Part shown: one piece after another, positions 8,876-17,745 of the stretch | Layout of the letters: each line of letters starts with the position of its first letter | How positions within the stretch are numbered: position 1 is the stretch's first letter | Source: Alicyclobacillus tolerans | GTDB taxonomy: Bacteria > Bacillota > Bacilli > Alicyclobacillales > Alicyclobacillaceae | Assembly (NCBI RefSeq): GCF_001447355.1 | Contig: NZ_JXBW01000008.1 | Span: 1 to 64,000, forward strand | Direction: 5' to 3' | Length of the DNA stretch: 64,000 bases | Position numbers and translations under genes: made by a program | Notes under the pieces: generated by a model | What the model saw: only the letters and a program-made list of their open reading frames with translations | What the model was told of the DNA's origin: nothing | Databases searched by the model: none

Positions 8876-10141
8876 ATGGAGATTCAACGTCCTCGCGGCA
8901 CGGTCGATCTCCTGCCGGGTGAAGTAGAAGTTTGGCAGGCGCTTGAAAGTACGGTGCGCGATGTGCTGGACAAGGCCAACTACGGCGAAATACGCACACC
9001 TATCTTTGAACACACAGAGTTGTTCGAACGCGGTGTTGGTGAAACCACAGACATCGTGTCGAAAGAGATGTACACGTTTCTCGATCGCGGCAATCGCAGT
9101 GTTACCTTGCGGCCGGAGGGCACGGCGGGTGCTGTGCGGGCGTTTGTCGAGAACAAGCTGTACGGCACCGGCGCATTGGCGAAATTGTATTATATCGGCC
9201 CGATGTTTCGCTATGAGAAACCGCAAAAGGGACGCCTTCGGCAGTTTCATCAATACGGCGCAGAAGTGTTGGGATCAGAACTGCCTGCCGTCGATGCTGA
9301 GGTCATCGCGCTCAGCCTTGCCGTTTTAGAGCGCCTTGGTCTGCAAAACCTGACCGTCGAACTCAACTCGGTCGGTTGCAGCGTGTGTCGACCCGTGCAC
9401 AGGGCACAGATGATTGAACGGCTATTGCCGCATCGCGACGAATTGTGCCGCGATTGCCAAGTGCGATTGGAGAAGAACCCGCTGCGCTTGTTTGACTGCA
9501 AGAACGAGTCTTGCCAGGCAGTGTTGCGGGAAGCGAACGTCCCATACATCGTCGATGTCCTTTGCGACGAGTGCAAGGATCATTTTGAGCAGGTACAGGG
9601 CTATTTACGGGCCATGGATGTTCCGTTCGAGATTGCCAAAAATCTCGTTCGTGGGCTCGATTACTATACGCGCACGGCGTGGGAGATTACGACCCCGGGA
9701 TTTTCCACCATCGCCGGCGGTGGTCGCTATAACGGCCTGGTCGAGGAATTAGGCGGGCCATCGACACCTGGCATCGGCTTTGCTGGCGGGATCGAACGCG
9801 CAATCGCCGTGTTGGCGTCGCAAAACGTGCAAATCGGCCGCACGGTGGGGCTTGATGCGTTTGTGGCAGTTGCCGACCGGGGTGCCGAACATACGGCGAT
9901 GGCCGTGCTTAAGTCATTGCGCCGCTTGGGGCTGTGTGCGGACAGAGACTATCAAGGGCGCAGCCTGAAGTCGCAGTTGAAGTTGGCGGATCGGCTACAG
10001 GCGCGATTTGTCATCATGATAGGGGAAAGCGAGCTGGCCTCTGGCAAGGCGACGGTCAAGCAACTCGCCACAGGTGTACAGCGCGAAATTCCGTTTGCCG
10101 AGCTGGCGGATGCCATTGAACAAGGGGGAAGTGAGTGGTGA
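8876..10141 (+). CDS. hisS: histidyl-tRNA synthetase
   Basis: Charges tRNA-His in the cytoplasm; a class II synthetase. At 421 residues it is the normal bacterial length. It begins with the typical RPRGTVDLLPGE segment. Motif 2 is seen in FRYEKPQKGRLRQFHQYG (about residues 111-128), and the histidine-A signature LVRGLDYYTRTAWE lies at about residues 258-271. A C-terminal anticodon-binding domain follows. The start ATG is preceded by AAAAGGAGG. Its end overlaps aspS, so both are expressed from the T-box-controlled transcript. Confidence 0.97.
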   Translation: MEIQRPRGTVDLLPGEVEVWQALESTVRDVLDKANYGEIRTPIFEHTELFERGVGETTDIVSKEMYTFLDRGNRSVTLRPEGTAGAVRAFVENKLYGTGALAKLYYIGPMFRYEKPQKGRLRQFHQYGAEVLGSELPAVDAEVIALSLAVLERLGLQNLTVELNSVGCSVCRPVHRAQMIERLLPHRDELCRDCQVRLEKNPLRLFDCKNESCQAVLREANVPYIVDVLCDECKDHFEQVQGYLRAMDVPFEIAKNLVRGLDYYTRTAWEITTPGFSTIAGGGRYNGLVEELGGPSTPGIGFAGGIERAIAVLASQNVQIGRTVGLDAFVAVADRGAEHTAMAVLKSLRRLGLCADRDYQGRSLKSQLKLADRLQARFVIMIGESELASGKATVKQLATGVQREIPFAELADAIEQGGSEW

Positions 10142-11940
10142 TTGTGGAGCAACAGGTGATGCATCGTTTAACACGCAGTCATTGGGTGGCAGACACTCTG
10201 ACGGCGCTGCCAGGGACATCTGTCGTGCTGGCCGGTTGGGTACAGCGCCGGCGCGATTTTGGGAGCGTGGTGTTCGTCGACCTGCGCGATCGCTCGGGTA
10301 TCGTTCAGCTTGTGTTCGATCGCGGCCGTGGCACGCCGGAGCATGCGATGGAAGCGGCAGATAAATTGCGTAACGAGTTCGTGATCGCCATCGAGGGCAC
10401 GATGGAAAAGCGGGATGCAGAGACCATCAATCCGAAGATTGCAACCGGTGAAATCGAAGTCGTGGTGCGCGACATCGTGATCGAAAACACGGCGAAAAAC
10501 CCGCCATTTTATATCCAGGATGGCGTCGAAGTCGACGAAACGGTGCGGCTGCGCCACCGTTACTTGGACTTGCGGCGCCCCGAGATGCAGAGCATTCTGA
10601 TGATGCGCCACCGCATCATTCGTGCGTTCCGCCAGTACTTGGACGATCACGGCTTTTTGGAAATCGAGACCCCAATTTTGACGAAAAGTACGCCTGAAGG
10701 CGCACGTGATTATCTGGTACCGAGTCGCCTGCAACCAGGTGAGTTCTACGCCTTGCCACAATCGCCACAGATCTTTAAGCAATTGCTGATGGTGTCCGGG
10801 TTTGAGCGGTACTATCAAATTGCACGCTGTTTCCGCGACGAAGATTTGCGGGCGGATCGGCAACCCGAGTTCACCCAGCTCGATATTGAAACGTCGTTCT
10901 TGCCACAGGCGGCTTTGCAAGACATGATGGAGGAGATGATTGCCAACGTCTTGCGCGATGTCGCTGGCGTCGAAGTGCCGCGGCCATTTCAGCGTCTCCC
11001 GTATGCCGAGGCGATGGACAAATACGGGTCCGATAAGCCGGACTTGCGTTTCGACATGGCTTTTGTCGATCTCGCCGACGTGCTTGCGGGCACCGATTTC
11101 CGCGTGTTTGCTGACGTTTTGGCAAAGGGTGGGGTTCTTAAGGCCTTGGTCGCGCCCGGCTGTGCGGGGTACAGCCGCAAGCAAACGGACGATCTCGTCG
11201 ACTTTGTGAAGGGTTACGGACTCGGCGGTCTTGCCTACATCGCCGTTCTCGAAGATGGCAGTTTTCGCTCGTCCATCAGCAAGTTTTTCTCGGACGAGCA
11301 GTTCCAGGCCATCGCCGATTGTGCGAAGGCGAAGCCTGGCGATTTGATCGTGATTGGTGCCGGATCGCGCAAGCAAGTGCTACCAGCGCTTGGGGCACTG
11401 CGCAGCCATCTTGGCCAGACGCTCGGGCTTGCCGATCCAAACGCGTACAAGTTTTTATGGATCACCGATTTCCCCCTTCTGTCGTACGATGAAGAGGAGA
11501 AGCGCTGGGTCGCTGAACATCACCCTTTCACGATGCCGCGCGAGGAAGATATTCCGCTGTTAGGCACAGACCCCGGCAAGGTGAGGGCGCAGGCGTACGA
11601 TATGGTCCTCAACGGCTTTGAGATCGGCGGCGGATCGATGCGCATTTATCGCCGGGAGATTCAAGAGCAGATGTTCGCGGCGCTTGGGTTCACGAAGGAG
11701 GAAGCGTACGACAAGTTTGGCTTCCTGTTAAACGCATTTGAATACGGCACGCCCCCGCACGGTGGCATTGCCTTTGGCTTGGATCGCATCATCATGCTGC
11801 TTGCAGGAGCCAAGTCGTTGCGCGATGTCATTGCATTTCCGAAGACGGCGAGCGGCACGGACTTGATGATGGACGCACCGGGCGAAGTGTCCGAAGAGCA
11901 GCTTAAAGTGTTGCATCTACGCGTCCGCCATCATGGGTAA
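10135..11940 (+). CDS. aspS: aspartyl-tRNA synthetase (bacterial type)
   Basis: Charges tRNA-Asp. The 601-residue length includes the GAD insertion of the bacterial type. An N-terminal OB-fold anticodon-binding domain is followed by RHRYLDLRR, motif 2 (FRDEDLRADRQPEFTQLDIE) and motif 3 (GGIAFGLDRIIMLL near the C-terminus). Several starts are possible. GTG 10135 overlaps hisS behind a GGGGG run, while ATG 10159, just before HRLTRSH, would match the usual N-terminus more closely and has GTGGAG upstream. It is the second gene of the T-box operon, whose specifier matches this enzyme's tRNA. Confidence 0.96.
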   Translation: MVIVEQQVMHRLTRSHWVADTLTALPGTSVVLAGWVQRRRDFGSVVFVDLRDRSGIVQLVFDRGRGTPEHAMEAADKLRNEFVIAIEGTMEKRDAETINPKIATGEIEVVVRDIVIENTAKNPPFYIQDGVEVDETVRLRHRYLDLRRPEMQSILMMRHRIIRAFRQYLDDHGFLEIETPILTKSTPEGARDYLVPSRLQPGEFYALPQSPQIFKQLLMVSGFERYYQIARCFRDEDLRADRQPEFTQLDIETSFLPQAALQDMMEEMIANVLRDVAGVEVPRPFQRLPYAEAMDKYGSDKPDLRFDMAFVDLADVLAGTDFRVFADVLAKGGVLKALVAPGCAGYSRKQTDDLVDFVKGYGLGGLAYIAVLEDGSFRSSISKFFSDEQFQAIADCAKAKPGDLIVIGAGSRKQVLPALGALRSHLGQTLGLADPNAYKFLWITDFPLLSYDEEEKRWVAEHHPFTMPREEDIPLLGTDPGKVRAQAYDMVLNGFEIGGGSMRIYRREIQEQMFAALGFTKEEAYDKFGFLLNAFEYGTPPHGGIAFGLDRIIMLLAGAKSLRDVIAFPKTASGTDLMMDAPGEVSEEQLKVLHLRVRHHG

Positions 11941-11953
11941 GACGACGAGGTGG

Positions 11954-11986
11954 GCAGGGCGAATGGGCCCTGCTCCTTCTGTTTTT
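11954..11986 (+). terminator. possible terminator after aspS
   Basis: A GCAGGGC/GCCCTGC stem (11954-11973) is followed by a T-rich tail ending in TTTTT at 11982-11986, with some non-T bases between. Confidence 0.5.
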
Positions 11987-12012
11987 ACGGAAGCGCGATT
12001 GCGGTGTATAAT
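11984..12012 (+). promoter_or_regulatory. probable sigma-A promoter of rarA
   Basis: A perfect TATAAT (12007-12012) lies 17 bp after TTTACG (11984-11989, four of six matches), about 60 bp before the rarA start. Confidence 0.5.
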
Positions 12013-12073
12013 CGTATAAAGCTGAGTGGATGACTAGGAATTTACTTGTTTACGCCAGGAAAGAGGCGATGCA

Positions 12074-13354
12074 ATGGATCTGTTCGCGATGGCGTCCGAG
12101 CGCGATCGCGCCGATGCCGCACCGCTTGCCTACCGCATGCGGCCAACTTCGCTGGATGAAGTGGTCGGCCACGCGCACATCGTGGGGGCGCAGGGGTTAT
12201 TGCGGAGGATGATTGAGCAGGATAGGATGCAATCCATCATCTTGTTTGGCCCGCCAGGGACAGGCAAGACGACATTGGCACAGGTCATTGCCCACCAGAC
12301 GAAGGCCAGCTTTGTGCAGTTGAATGCCGTGACGGCAGGTGTTGCGGACATTCGGAAAGCGGTGGATGCGGCAAAGGAGCAACAAGAGCTATACGCTCGA
12401 CGCACGGTGTTGTTTCTCGATGAAATTCATCGATTCAATAAGAGCCAGCAAGACGCATTGTTGCCACACGTCGAAGCTGGTTTGTTGATTTTGGTCGGGG
12501 CGACGACGGAAAACCCATACTTCGAAGTCAACTCTGCTTTGGTTTCGCGATCGCACGTGTTTCACTTGGAACCGCTGACGGTAGAGGAAATTGGCGTTTT
12601 ACTTGACCGGGCCTGTAGTGACGAAGAACGTGGGCTCGGCCGCATGCATGTGCAACTAACGTCTGACGCGCGCCGGGCAATCTGCCTGCAGGCAGGCGGC
12701 GATGCGCGCCGGGCCCTGAATTTACTCGAACTGGCGGCGTTCGCGGCGTCCATTGGCGAAGATGGACAGACGCAGATCGGTGTCGAACAGGTCGAGGCTG
12801 CCCTGCAGTCGGCTGGCGGTGTGCGCTACGATAAATCGGGCGACGAACATTACGATACGATTTCAGCGTTCATTAAGTCGGTTCGCGGATCCGATCCGGA
12901 TGCCGCCGTCTTGTGGCTTGCAAAAATGTTGGCCGGCGGCGAGGATCCGGCGTTCATTGCCCGGCGGCTGATGATTTTGGCCGCGGAGGATATCGGCAAT
13001 GCCGATCCGTATGCGTTGACGCTGGCGGTAAGTGGCTGGCAGGCTGCCATGGCCATCGGCATGCCCGAGGCGCGCATCATCTTGTCGCAGGTGACGACGT
13101 ACTTGGCGACGGCACCCAAGTCTAATGCCGCGTACAAGGCCATCAATGAGGCTCTTGCCGACGTCAAAAACGGCTTGCCGCTCGTCGTGCCGCCACACTT
13201 GCGAGGAACGGGCTATAGTGGGGCGCAGAAGTTGGGGCATGGAGTGGGTTATCTCTATCCACATGACTACCCCGGCCACCACGTGGAGCAAGATTATTGG
13301 CCCGTTGGCGTCGAACCACGCACGTATTATCGAGAGGGGGACGGCCAATCGTGA
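12074..13354 (+). CDS. rarA: replication-associated recombination protein A, AAA+ ATPase
   Basis: A clamp-loader-like AAA+ ATPase that acts at stalled replication forks (MgsA/RarA/WRNIP1 family). Walker A is [10 protein letters not shown] near residues 56-65, and the Walker B-linked [18 protein letters not shown] follows. The C-terminal tetramerisation domain carries the family motif [26 protein letters not shown] in pieces. At 426 residues it is full length. Its last four bases overlap cymR, the order also seen in Bacillus (yrvN-cymR-iscS). Confidence 0.94.
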   Translation: MDLFAMASERDRADAAPLAYRMRPTSLDEVVGHAHIVGAQGLLRRMIEQDRMQSIILFGPPGTGKTTLAQVIAHQTKASFVQLNAVTAGVADIRKAVDAAKEQQELYARRTVLFLDEIHRFNKSQQDALLPHVEAGLLILVGATTENPYFEVNSALVSRSHVFHLEPLTVEEIGVLLDRACSDEERGLGRMHVQLTSDARRAICLQAGGDARRALNLLELAAFAASIGEDGQTQIGVEQVEAALQSAGGVRYDKSGDEHYDTISAFIKSVRGSDPDAAVLWLAKMLAGGEDPAFIARRLMILAAEDIGNADPYALTLAVSGWQAAMAIGMPEARIILSQVTTYLATAPKSNAAYKAINEALADVKNGLPLVVPPHLRGTGYSGAQKLGHGVGYLYPHDYPGHHVEQDYWPVGVEPRTYYREGDGQS

Positions 13355-13761
13355 AGATATCGACGAAAGGGCGATACGGCCTCATGCTGCTGGTCGATCT
13401 CGCCAAGCAGGCGACCGATGCGCCCATTTCGCTAAAATCGGTTGCTGAACGACAGAACTTATCCGAACATTACTTGGAACAACTCATTGCCCCATTGCGC
13501 AATGGGGGCTTTGTCCGCAGTATCCGCGGCGCTTACGGCGGCTACGTGCTCGCTCGCAATCCGCGCGACATCGTTGTTAAAGATATTATCTTTGCTCTAG
13601 AGGGTCCGATTACCATCGTCGACGAAGATATCGACGATGGACTCGATGTGCTCTGGACACGCCTGCGGGAAGCCATCCACGACGTGTTGAATTCCTTAAC
13701 GCTACAAGATTTGGTCGATATGCGCGGGCAGTCAGAGCACGGATACATGTTCTACATCTGA
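13351..13761 (+). CDS. cymR: Rrf2-family transcriptional regulator (CymR)
   Basis: A 136-residue winged-helix Rrf2 regulator. It starts [18 protein letters not shown], the classical Rrf2 N-terminus, and has the recognition-helix segment LSEHYLEQLIAPLRNGGFV followed by the RGAYGGYVLA wing. No cysteine triad for an Fe-S cluster is present (unlike IscR), which fits CymR, the master repressor of cysteine metabolism that works with CysK. The GTG at 13351 overlaps the rarA stop and gives the expected N-terminus. The cysteine desulfurase gene follows after about 30 bp. Confidence 0.9.
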   Translation: MKISTKGRYGLMLLVDLAKQATDAPISLKSVAERQNLSEHYLEQLIAPLRNGGFVRSIRGAYGGYVLARNPRDIVVKDIIFALEGPITIVDEDIDDGLDVLWTRLREAIHDVLNSLTLQDLVDMRGQSEHGYMFYI

Positions 13762-13791
13762 TTTGTTCCTGTCTGGCAAGGAGGAGAGCGC

Positions 13792-14934
13792 GTGATTTAT
13801 CTCGACAATGCAGCGACGACTCCGCTTGCAGAAACCGTTCTGAAGGCGATGGAGCCATATCTCACCTCCGACTACGGCAACCCATCCAGTACCCATACGG
13901 CGGGCAGACAAGCTCGGCAAGCCGTCGAGCAGGCGCGGCGCACCATCGCTACATGGCTGGATTGCGATCCTCGCGATCTGATTTTTACGAGTGGCGGTAC
14001 GGAAGCGGATAACGCCGCGCTTGTCGGCGCTTATTTGGGGCGGCAGCAAAGTCGCAAGCACATCGTTGCCAGCGCGATCGAACATCACGCCGTACTGCAT
14101 ACGTTGTCCTTTCTGGAATCCCTTGGCGCGGAGGTGACACTGGTTCCGGTGGATCGATACGGTTTGGTCGATCCCGCGGACGTCGTTCGTTGTCTGCGCC
14201 CTGATACCGCCTTGGTAAGTGTCATGGCCATCAACAACGAGCTTGGGACCATTGAGCCTGTTGAAGAGATGGCTCGCCTGGTCAAGCGGCATGATCCACA
14301 AATCATCGTGCACAGCGACATGGTCCAAGCGTTACCTGTACAACGCATTGGGCTCGTGCAAACAGACATCGACATGGCGACGTTTTCGGCGCACAAAATT
14401 CATGGCCCAAAGGGTATTGGCTTATTGTATGTGCGCAAGCATACGCCGTGGCAGCCGCTTTTGTATGGGGGGAACCAAGAGCAGAAGCGGCGTGGCGGGA
14501 CGGAGAACGTCGCCGGTGCGATAGGTTTTGCGGCAGCTATCGATGTCTTGGCGCGTCACTTTGACGAGCACGTCGCGCACCTCGTGTCTCTACGCGATGT
14601 ATTCTGGGCGTCTTTGGCCGATGTGCCTGGCGTGCATCGGTTGAGTCCGCCGGACGCTGCGCCATCGATTTTGAATGTCGCCTTCGACGGCGTGCGCAAC
14701 GATGTCTTGTTGATGCGCCTGGATCTCGAGGGTGTTATGGCATCTGCCGGATCGGCCTGCACAGCGGGAAGTCTGGAGCCAAGTCACGTCATAGAGGCCT
14801 GTGGACTGGGACATGTGCGCGAAGCGGTGCGTTTTAGTTTTAGTTGGCAAAATACTATTGACGAAATCAAGCAGGCCGCTCGTGTCGTAAAGGAATGTGT
14901 CCAATTGATTCGTTCACGTTTCACAGTTTCGTGA
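13792..14934 (+). CDS. iscS: cysteine desulfurase
   Basis: A PLP enzyme that removes sulfur from cysteine for thio-modified tRNA or Fe-S clusters. The 380-residue length is typical of the class I IscS/YrvO group. Visible are YLDNAATTPL at the start, TSGGTEADNAAL, the PLP-lysine region FSAHKIHGPKGIG, and the active-site cysteine loop SAGSACTAGS. The start GTG follows GGAGGAG. In Bacillus the next gene is mnmA; here it is absent and a zinc-ribbon gene follows instead. Confidence 0.95.
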   Translation: MIYLDNAATTPLAETVLKAMEPYLTSDYGNPSSTHTAGRQARQAVEQARRTIATWLDCDPRDLIFTSGGTEADNAALVGAYLGRQQSRKHIVASAIEHHAVLHTLSFLESLGAEVTLVPVDRYGLVDPADVVRCLRPDTALVSVMAINNELGTIEPVEEMARLVKRHDPQIIVHSDMVQALPVQRIGLVQTDIDMATFSAHKIHGPKGIGLLYVRKHTPWQPLLYGGNQEQKRRGGTENVAGAIGFAAAIDVLARHFDEHVAHLVSLRDVFWASLADVPGVHRLSPPDAAPSILNVAFDGVRNDVLLMRLDLEGVMASAGSACTAGSLEPSHVIEACGLGHVREAVRFSFSWQNTIDEIKQAARVVKECVQLIRSRFTVS

Positions 14935-15003
14935 CATTTCGTAAGCCACTTCGGCTCTGTTAACCAGTTTCTGCATTGCAAACGTTCAACCATAGGCGTA
15001 CCA

Positions 15004-15032
15004 TTGACCAGGAATCTCGTTCGGTATATATT
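15004..15032 (+). promoter_or_regulatory. probable sigma-A promoter of the zinc-ribbon gene
   Basis: TTGACC (15004-15009) and TATATT (15027-15032), each five of six consensus bases, are 17 bp apart in the 229-bp gap after iscS. Confidence 0.6.
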
Positions 15033-15163
15033 TCGCAAGCTGAAATTTGGTTTTGCAATTATCCATCTTGGGAAAGCTATTGATCAATTGCGGAATTATA
15101 TCCAACGGGAACGATGGCGTAGCCGAGGTGCGCCTTCCATTTGCGAGAAGGGGGGACCTAGGA

Positions 15164-15352
15164 ATGCGGTGTCCGAGTTGCACAAGCCGGGATATCGGTA
15201 AAATTGGTGCAAATCAGTACTATTGCTGGAGCTGCTTCGCGGAGTTCAACGTGTCTGGTGATGAAGTCCGCGTCTACGAGGTGGCCGAGGACGGTTCGTT
15301 GATCGTGGTCGAACATCCGTCCAACGCATTGGAATATGGAACCGGCGCCTGA
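15164..15352 (+). CDS. small zinc-ribbon protein
   Basis: A 62-residue protein with a CPSC-x(16)-CWSC zinc-ribbon, followed by an acidic beta-rich tail. Such ribbons resemble the short N-terminal fingers of ribosome- or transcription-associated factors, but no function is assigned. The ATG at 15164 lies 7-8 nt after an AGGGGGG run; the frame is open further upstream but that part reads as noise. It has its own probable promoter and terminator and therefore looks monocistronic. Confidence 0.75.
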   Translation: MRCPSCTSRDIGKIGANQYYCWSCFAEFNVSGDEVRVYEVAEDGSLIVVEHPSNALEYGTGA

Positions 15353-15374
15353 GCCGATTGGGATAGGGAGATGC

Positions 15375-15404
15375 AAAAGGACGGCAATTGGCCGTCCTTT
15401 TGAT
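15375..15404. terminator. bidirectional intrinsic terminator
   Basis: AAAAGGACGGC pairs with GCCGTCCTTTT (15375-15385 with 15391-15401) around a 5-nt loop. The A/T flanks give a T-run on both strands, serving both the zinc-ribbon gene and the convergent crcB. Confidence 0.88.
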
Positions 15405-15794
15405 TTATGGATGGCTGTGTGGCAAACCGTATAAGCCCATGGCGGACAATGCCAATCCCCCCAGGCAAGAAAGCGCCACATACGTGAGCGACAAAATCTC
15501 TTGACGAGCGCGAAAAAGGCTTACCGCTTCATAGGAAAAGGTTGAGAATGTCGTATAAGCCCCGCATAGCCCCACGCCCAAGACCAGCATCGGGACGTTG
15601 TGCAAGGTAGGAACAAGTTTGTGCAGGTGACTCGTCAGCCAACCAAGAAGCCACGATCCGCTCAGGTTGATGGCGAGAGTCGCCCAAGGGAATGGGGAGC
15701 TTGTCCGAGCGTTGATGGCACGCGAGATTTGGTAGCGCAGCAGTGCCCCCACGACGCCTCCGATTCCGACCCATAACATGGTCATGTACGTCAC
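15405..15794 (-). CDS. crcB: fluoride exporter CrcB/FEX, copy 1
   Basis: A 129-residue membrane protein with four helices that forms dual-topology fluoride channels. Family motifs are GGVVGALLRYQIS at the N-terminus, the central LAINLSGSWLLGWL with its conserved Asn, and CGAYTTFSTFSYE (the TTFSTF signature). GTG 15794 is 8 nt from AGGAGG. It lies directly downstream of a second crcB with a 12-bp gap, so the two are co-transcribed and probably form a heterodimer. Confidence 0.92.
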   Translation of the reverse strand: MTYMTMLWVGIGGVVGALLRYQISRAINARTSSPFPWATLAINLSGSWLLGWLTSHLHKLVPTLHNVPMLVLGVGLCGAYTTFSTFSYEAVSLFRARQEILSLTYVALSCLGGLALSAMGLYGLPHSHP

Positions 15795-15806
15795 GTCGTG
15801 ATCCTC

Positions 15807-16190
15807 CTAGCGAGCGCCGGCGCGAAACATGCCGTCCGCGATTCGAAATCCAGCATAGCTGAAGAGTAAACCGCCACCGACAGACAGCAATATGTAGAGA
15901 AGAGCAAGGTCAACTTGTCCGACCTGATAAAGTTTCCATGCGTCGACCGTAAACGTGGAAAACGTCGTGAACGCGCCGATGAGGCCCGTGCCAATGCCCA
16001 GCCGAATGTGTGGGTGAATAGGCAGTCGTTCACTGGTTATCGTGTTTAACCATCCGAGCACCAAGCAACCCGCCCAGTTGATGAGGAGTGTGGCGACGTT
16101 GAAACCGTGAGCCGTTCCGACCCACTCGCTGATCGCGTAACGCAATATGGCACCGACAAATCCTCCGGCGGCGACGGCCAAATATGGCAA
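15807..16190 (-). CDS. crcB: fluoride exporter CrcB/FEX, copy 2
   Basis: The second four-helix CrcB. It shows GGFVGAILRYAIS, LLINWAGCLVLGWL and IGAFTTFSTFTVD. The frame is open to a TTG at 16232, but that start would sit at a TATACT promoter-like element and has no good ribosome site. TTG 16190 has AGGAAGG 8 nt upstream and gives MPYLAVAAGG, a normal CrcB N-terminus, so I prefer it (127 residues). It is the first gene of the pair. No fluoride-riboswitch pattern was recognised in the roughly 160 bp upstream. Confidence 0.88.
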   Translation of the reverse strand: MPYLAVAAGGFVGAILRYAISEWVGTAHGFNVATLLINWAGCLVLGWLNTITSERLPIHPHIRLGIGTGLIGAFTTFSTFTVDAWKLYQVGQVDLALLYILLSVGGGLLFSYAGFRIADGMFRAGAR

Positions 16191-16356
16191 CGACCTCACC
16201 TTCCTGTGACAACTTGTCTTCAGTATACACAAGCCTCTTCGAATCTCGAAGCGAATTTATCATATAGCAAATGATGGAACGCAAAGTTGCATATACTGTG
16301 AAGAGCCTTGTCCACGGGTCTATGGGATATGGCCAAAATTCCCCCGGAGGTGCTCG

Positions 16357-17424
16357 GTGTTGCCGACAAGTCGCTATTTTCGAGTCGCCCTGTCGGTCGC
16401 GGCGACGCTTTTGTGCATCTACTTGTTTGGCCTATTGCGGGGATTTTTCATGGACATTTGGGCTGTCATCAGCACCGTCTTTTATCCCTTTCTCGCGGCT
16501 CTCATCATTAGCTACATCCTTCAGCCTGTGGTCGAGTTGCTACATCGCCGGCGCGTTCCGCGCAGCGCCGCTATTTTGTGCATTTACTTCACATTCGCCA
16601 TCTTGGTGGTCGTCGGGGTACTCAACGCCGTGCCTGTGATTTCCCGGCAGATATCGCAACTTGTCAGCAGCTTCCCTGCGATCACGGCGCAAATCAGCCA
16701 CTGGATGGATATGGTGAATAGCCGTAAGCAATATCTCCCCAACACCGTTCGCGTAGGTCTCGAAAATGCCTTGCAACAACTGGAACATCGGTTTGAGACG
16801 GCACCCACAGGGATCTTTTCGTTCATCAGCAGTACCATCAATGCCATTTTCATGGCGTTCATCGTTCCTTTTCTCGTGTTTTACATGTTGAAGGACGCTA
16901 AAGCGATTGGCCGAGCGATGGTGGGATTGGCGCCTGTTCGCTATAAACGCCGCGTTCGCATCATTCTGCACGGCATCGACGAGACCTTAGGCGGCTATAT
17001 CCGCGGCCAGTTTCTTGTGATGTTGGCGATTGGCATTCTTGCTTTCATCGGTTACTTGATCATCGGCATGCCTTACGCGCTCTTACTCGCTCTGTTTTTG
17101 GCCATCGCTGACATCATTCCGTACCTTGGCCCCATTATTGGCATCGCGCCCGCGGTCATCATCGCGCTGACTGTGAGCCCTGCGCTTCTGATCAAGGTTG
17201 TCATCGTCAATATCGCGGTTCAGCAGTGCGAAGGTAACTTCATTTCGCCACAAATCATGGGCCGTACTTTAAAATTGCATCCCATGGCAATTGTCGCAGC
17301 GTTGCTGATCGGCGGTGAACTTGCTGGCGTGGTCGGACTCATCCTTGCGGTACCGACACTGGCCGTGCTCAAAGTCGTTTGGACCAGTTGGGCAAACGAG
17401 CGTCGATCGCGCGTCCCGAAGTGA
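16357..17424 (+). CDS. AI-2E family transporter (YrrI-like)
   Basis: A 355-residue membrane protein of the AI-2E/PerM/YtvI family with about eight helices. The typical central soluble segment (LVSSFPAITAQISHWMD) and the conserved loop IADIIPYLGPIIGIAPAVI are seen. Family members export small molecules or act as Na+/H+ exchangers; the substrate is not predictable. GTG 16357 lies 6 nt after GGAGG. In Bacillus the orthologue yrrI also precedes alaS, which supports the identity of the neighbourhood. Confidence 0.88.
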   Translation: MLPTSRYFRVALSVAATLLCIYLFGLLRGFFMDIWAVISTVFYPFLAALIISYILQPVVELLHRRRVPRSAAILCIYFTFAILVVVGVLNAVPVISRQISQLVSSFPAITAQISHWMDMVNSRKQYLPNTVRVGLENALQQLEHRFETAPTGIFSFISSTINAIFMAFIVPFLVFYMLKDAKAIGRAMVGLAPVRYKRRVRIILHGIDETLGGYIRGQFLVMLAIGILAFIGYLIIGMPYALLLALFLAIADIIPYLGPIIGIAPAVIIALTVSPALLIKVVIVNIAVQQCEGNFISPQIMGRTLKLHPMAIVAALLIGGELAGVVGLILAVPTLAVLKVVWTSWANERRSRVPK

Positions 17425-17425
17425 A

Positions 17426-17454
17426 TTGACAGCGGCTCGCGAGACCGATAGAAT
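17426..17454 (+). promoter_or_regulatory. sigma-A promoter of alaS
   Basis: A perfect TTGACA (17426-17431) and TAGAAT (17449-17454) with a 17-bp spacer, starting 2 bp after the transporter stop. Confidence 0.88.
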
Positions 17455-17471
17455 CAAAAATCGACAAAGCG

Positions 17472-17690
17472 ATGCGGAAGCTGAGTACGTCGACATCCAC
17501 TCGTTCAGAGAGGGCGGGCATCAGGTGGGAGCCGCCCCGGGTGGCCGGCCGAAGCTACTTCCAAGCGCATGCTGACAAACGCATGCCGGGTGTGCCCGTT
17601 ACAGCGAAGAGGGACAAGCTTCTAGCTTGTAACCAGGGTGGTACCGCGGGTGAAAAACAGCTCCCGTCCCTGAGGGGACGGGGGCTTTTT
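17472..17690 (+). promoter_or_regulatory. T-box leader of alaS, Ala specifier
   Basis: The stem I base pairs GGAAG (17476-17480) with CTTCC (17558-17562). AGTA is at 17484-17487, and the specifier loop GAA-GCT-A places the Ala codon GCT at 17554-17556. The T-box AGGGTGGTACCGCG is at 17635-17648; its TGGT would pair with ACCA, matching A73 of tRNA-Ala. Terminator and antiterminator follow. This accounts for the 320-bp gap between genes. Confidence 0.92.
17660..17690 (+). terminator. T-box-controlled terminator before alaS
   Basis: CTCCCGTCCC pairs with GGGACGGGGG around TGAG, followed by CTTTTT ending at 17690. Confidence 0.88.
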
Positions 17691-17745
17691 GCGATCTTCT
17701 CGTTTTCTTTGACAAACGAGAGAGTTAAGGGAGGATACGTTCTCT

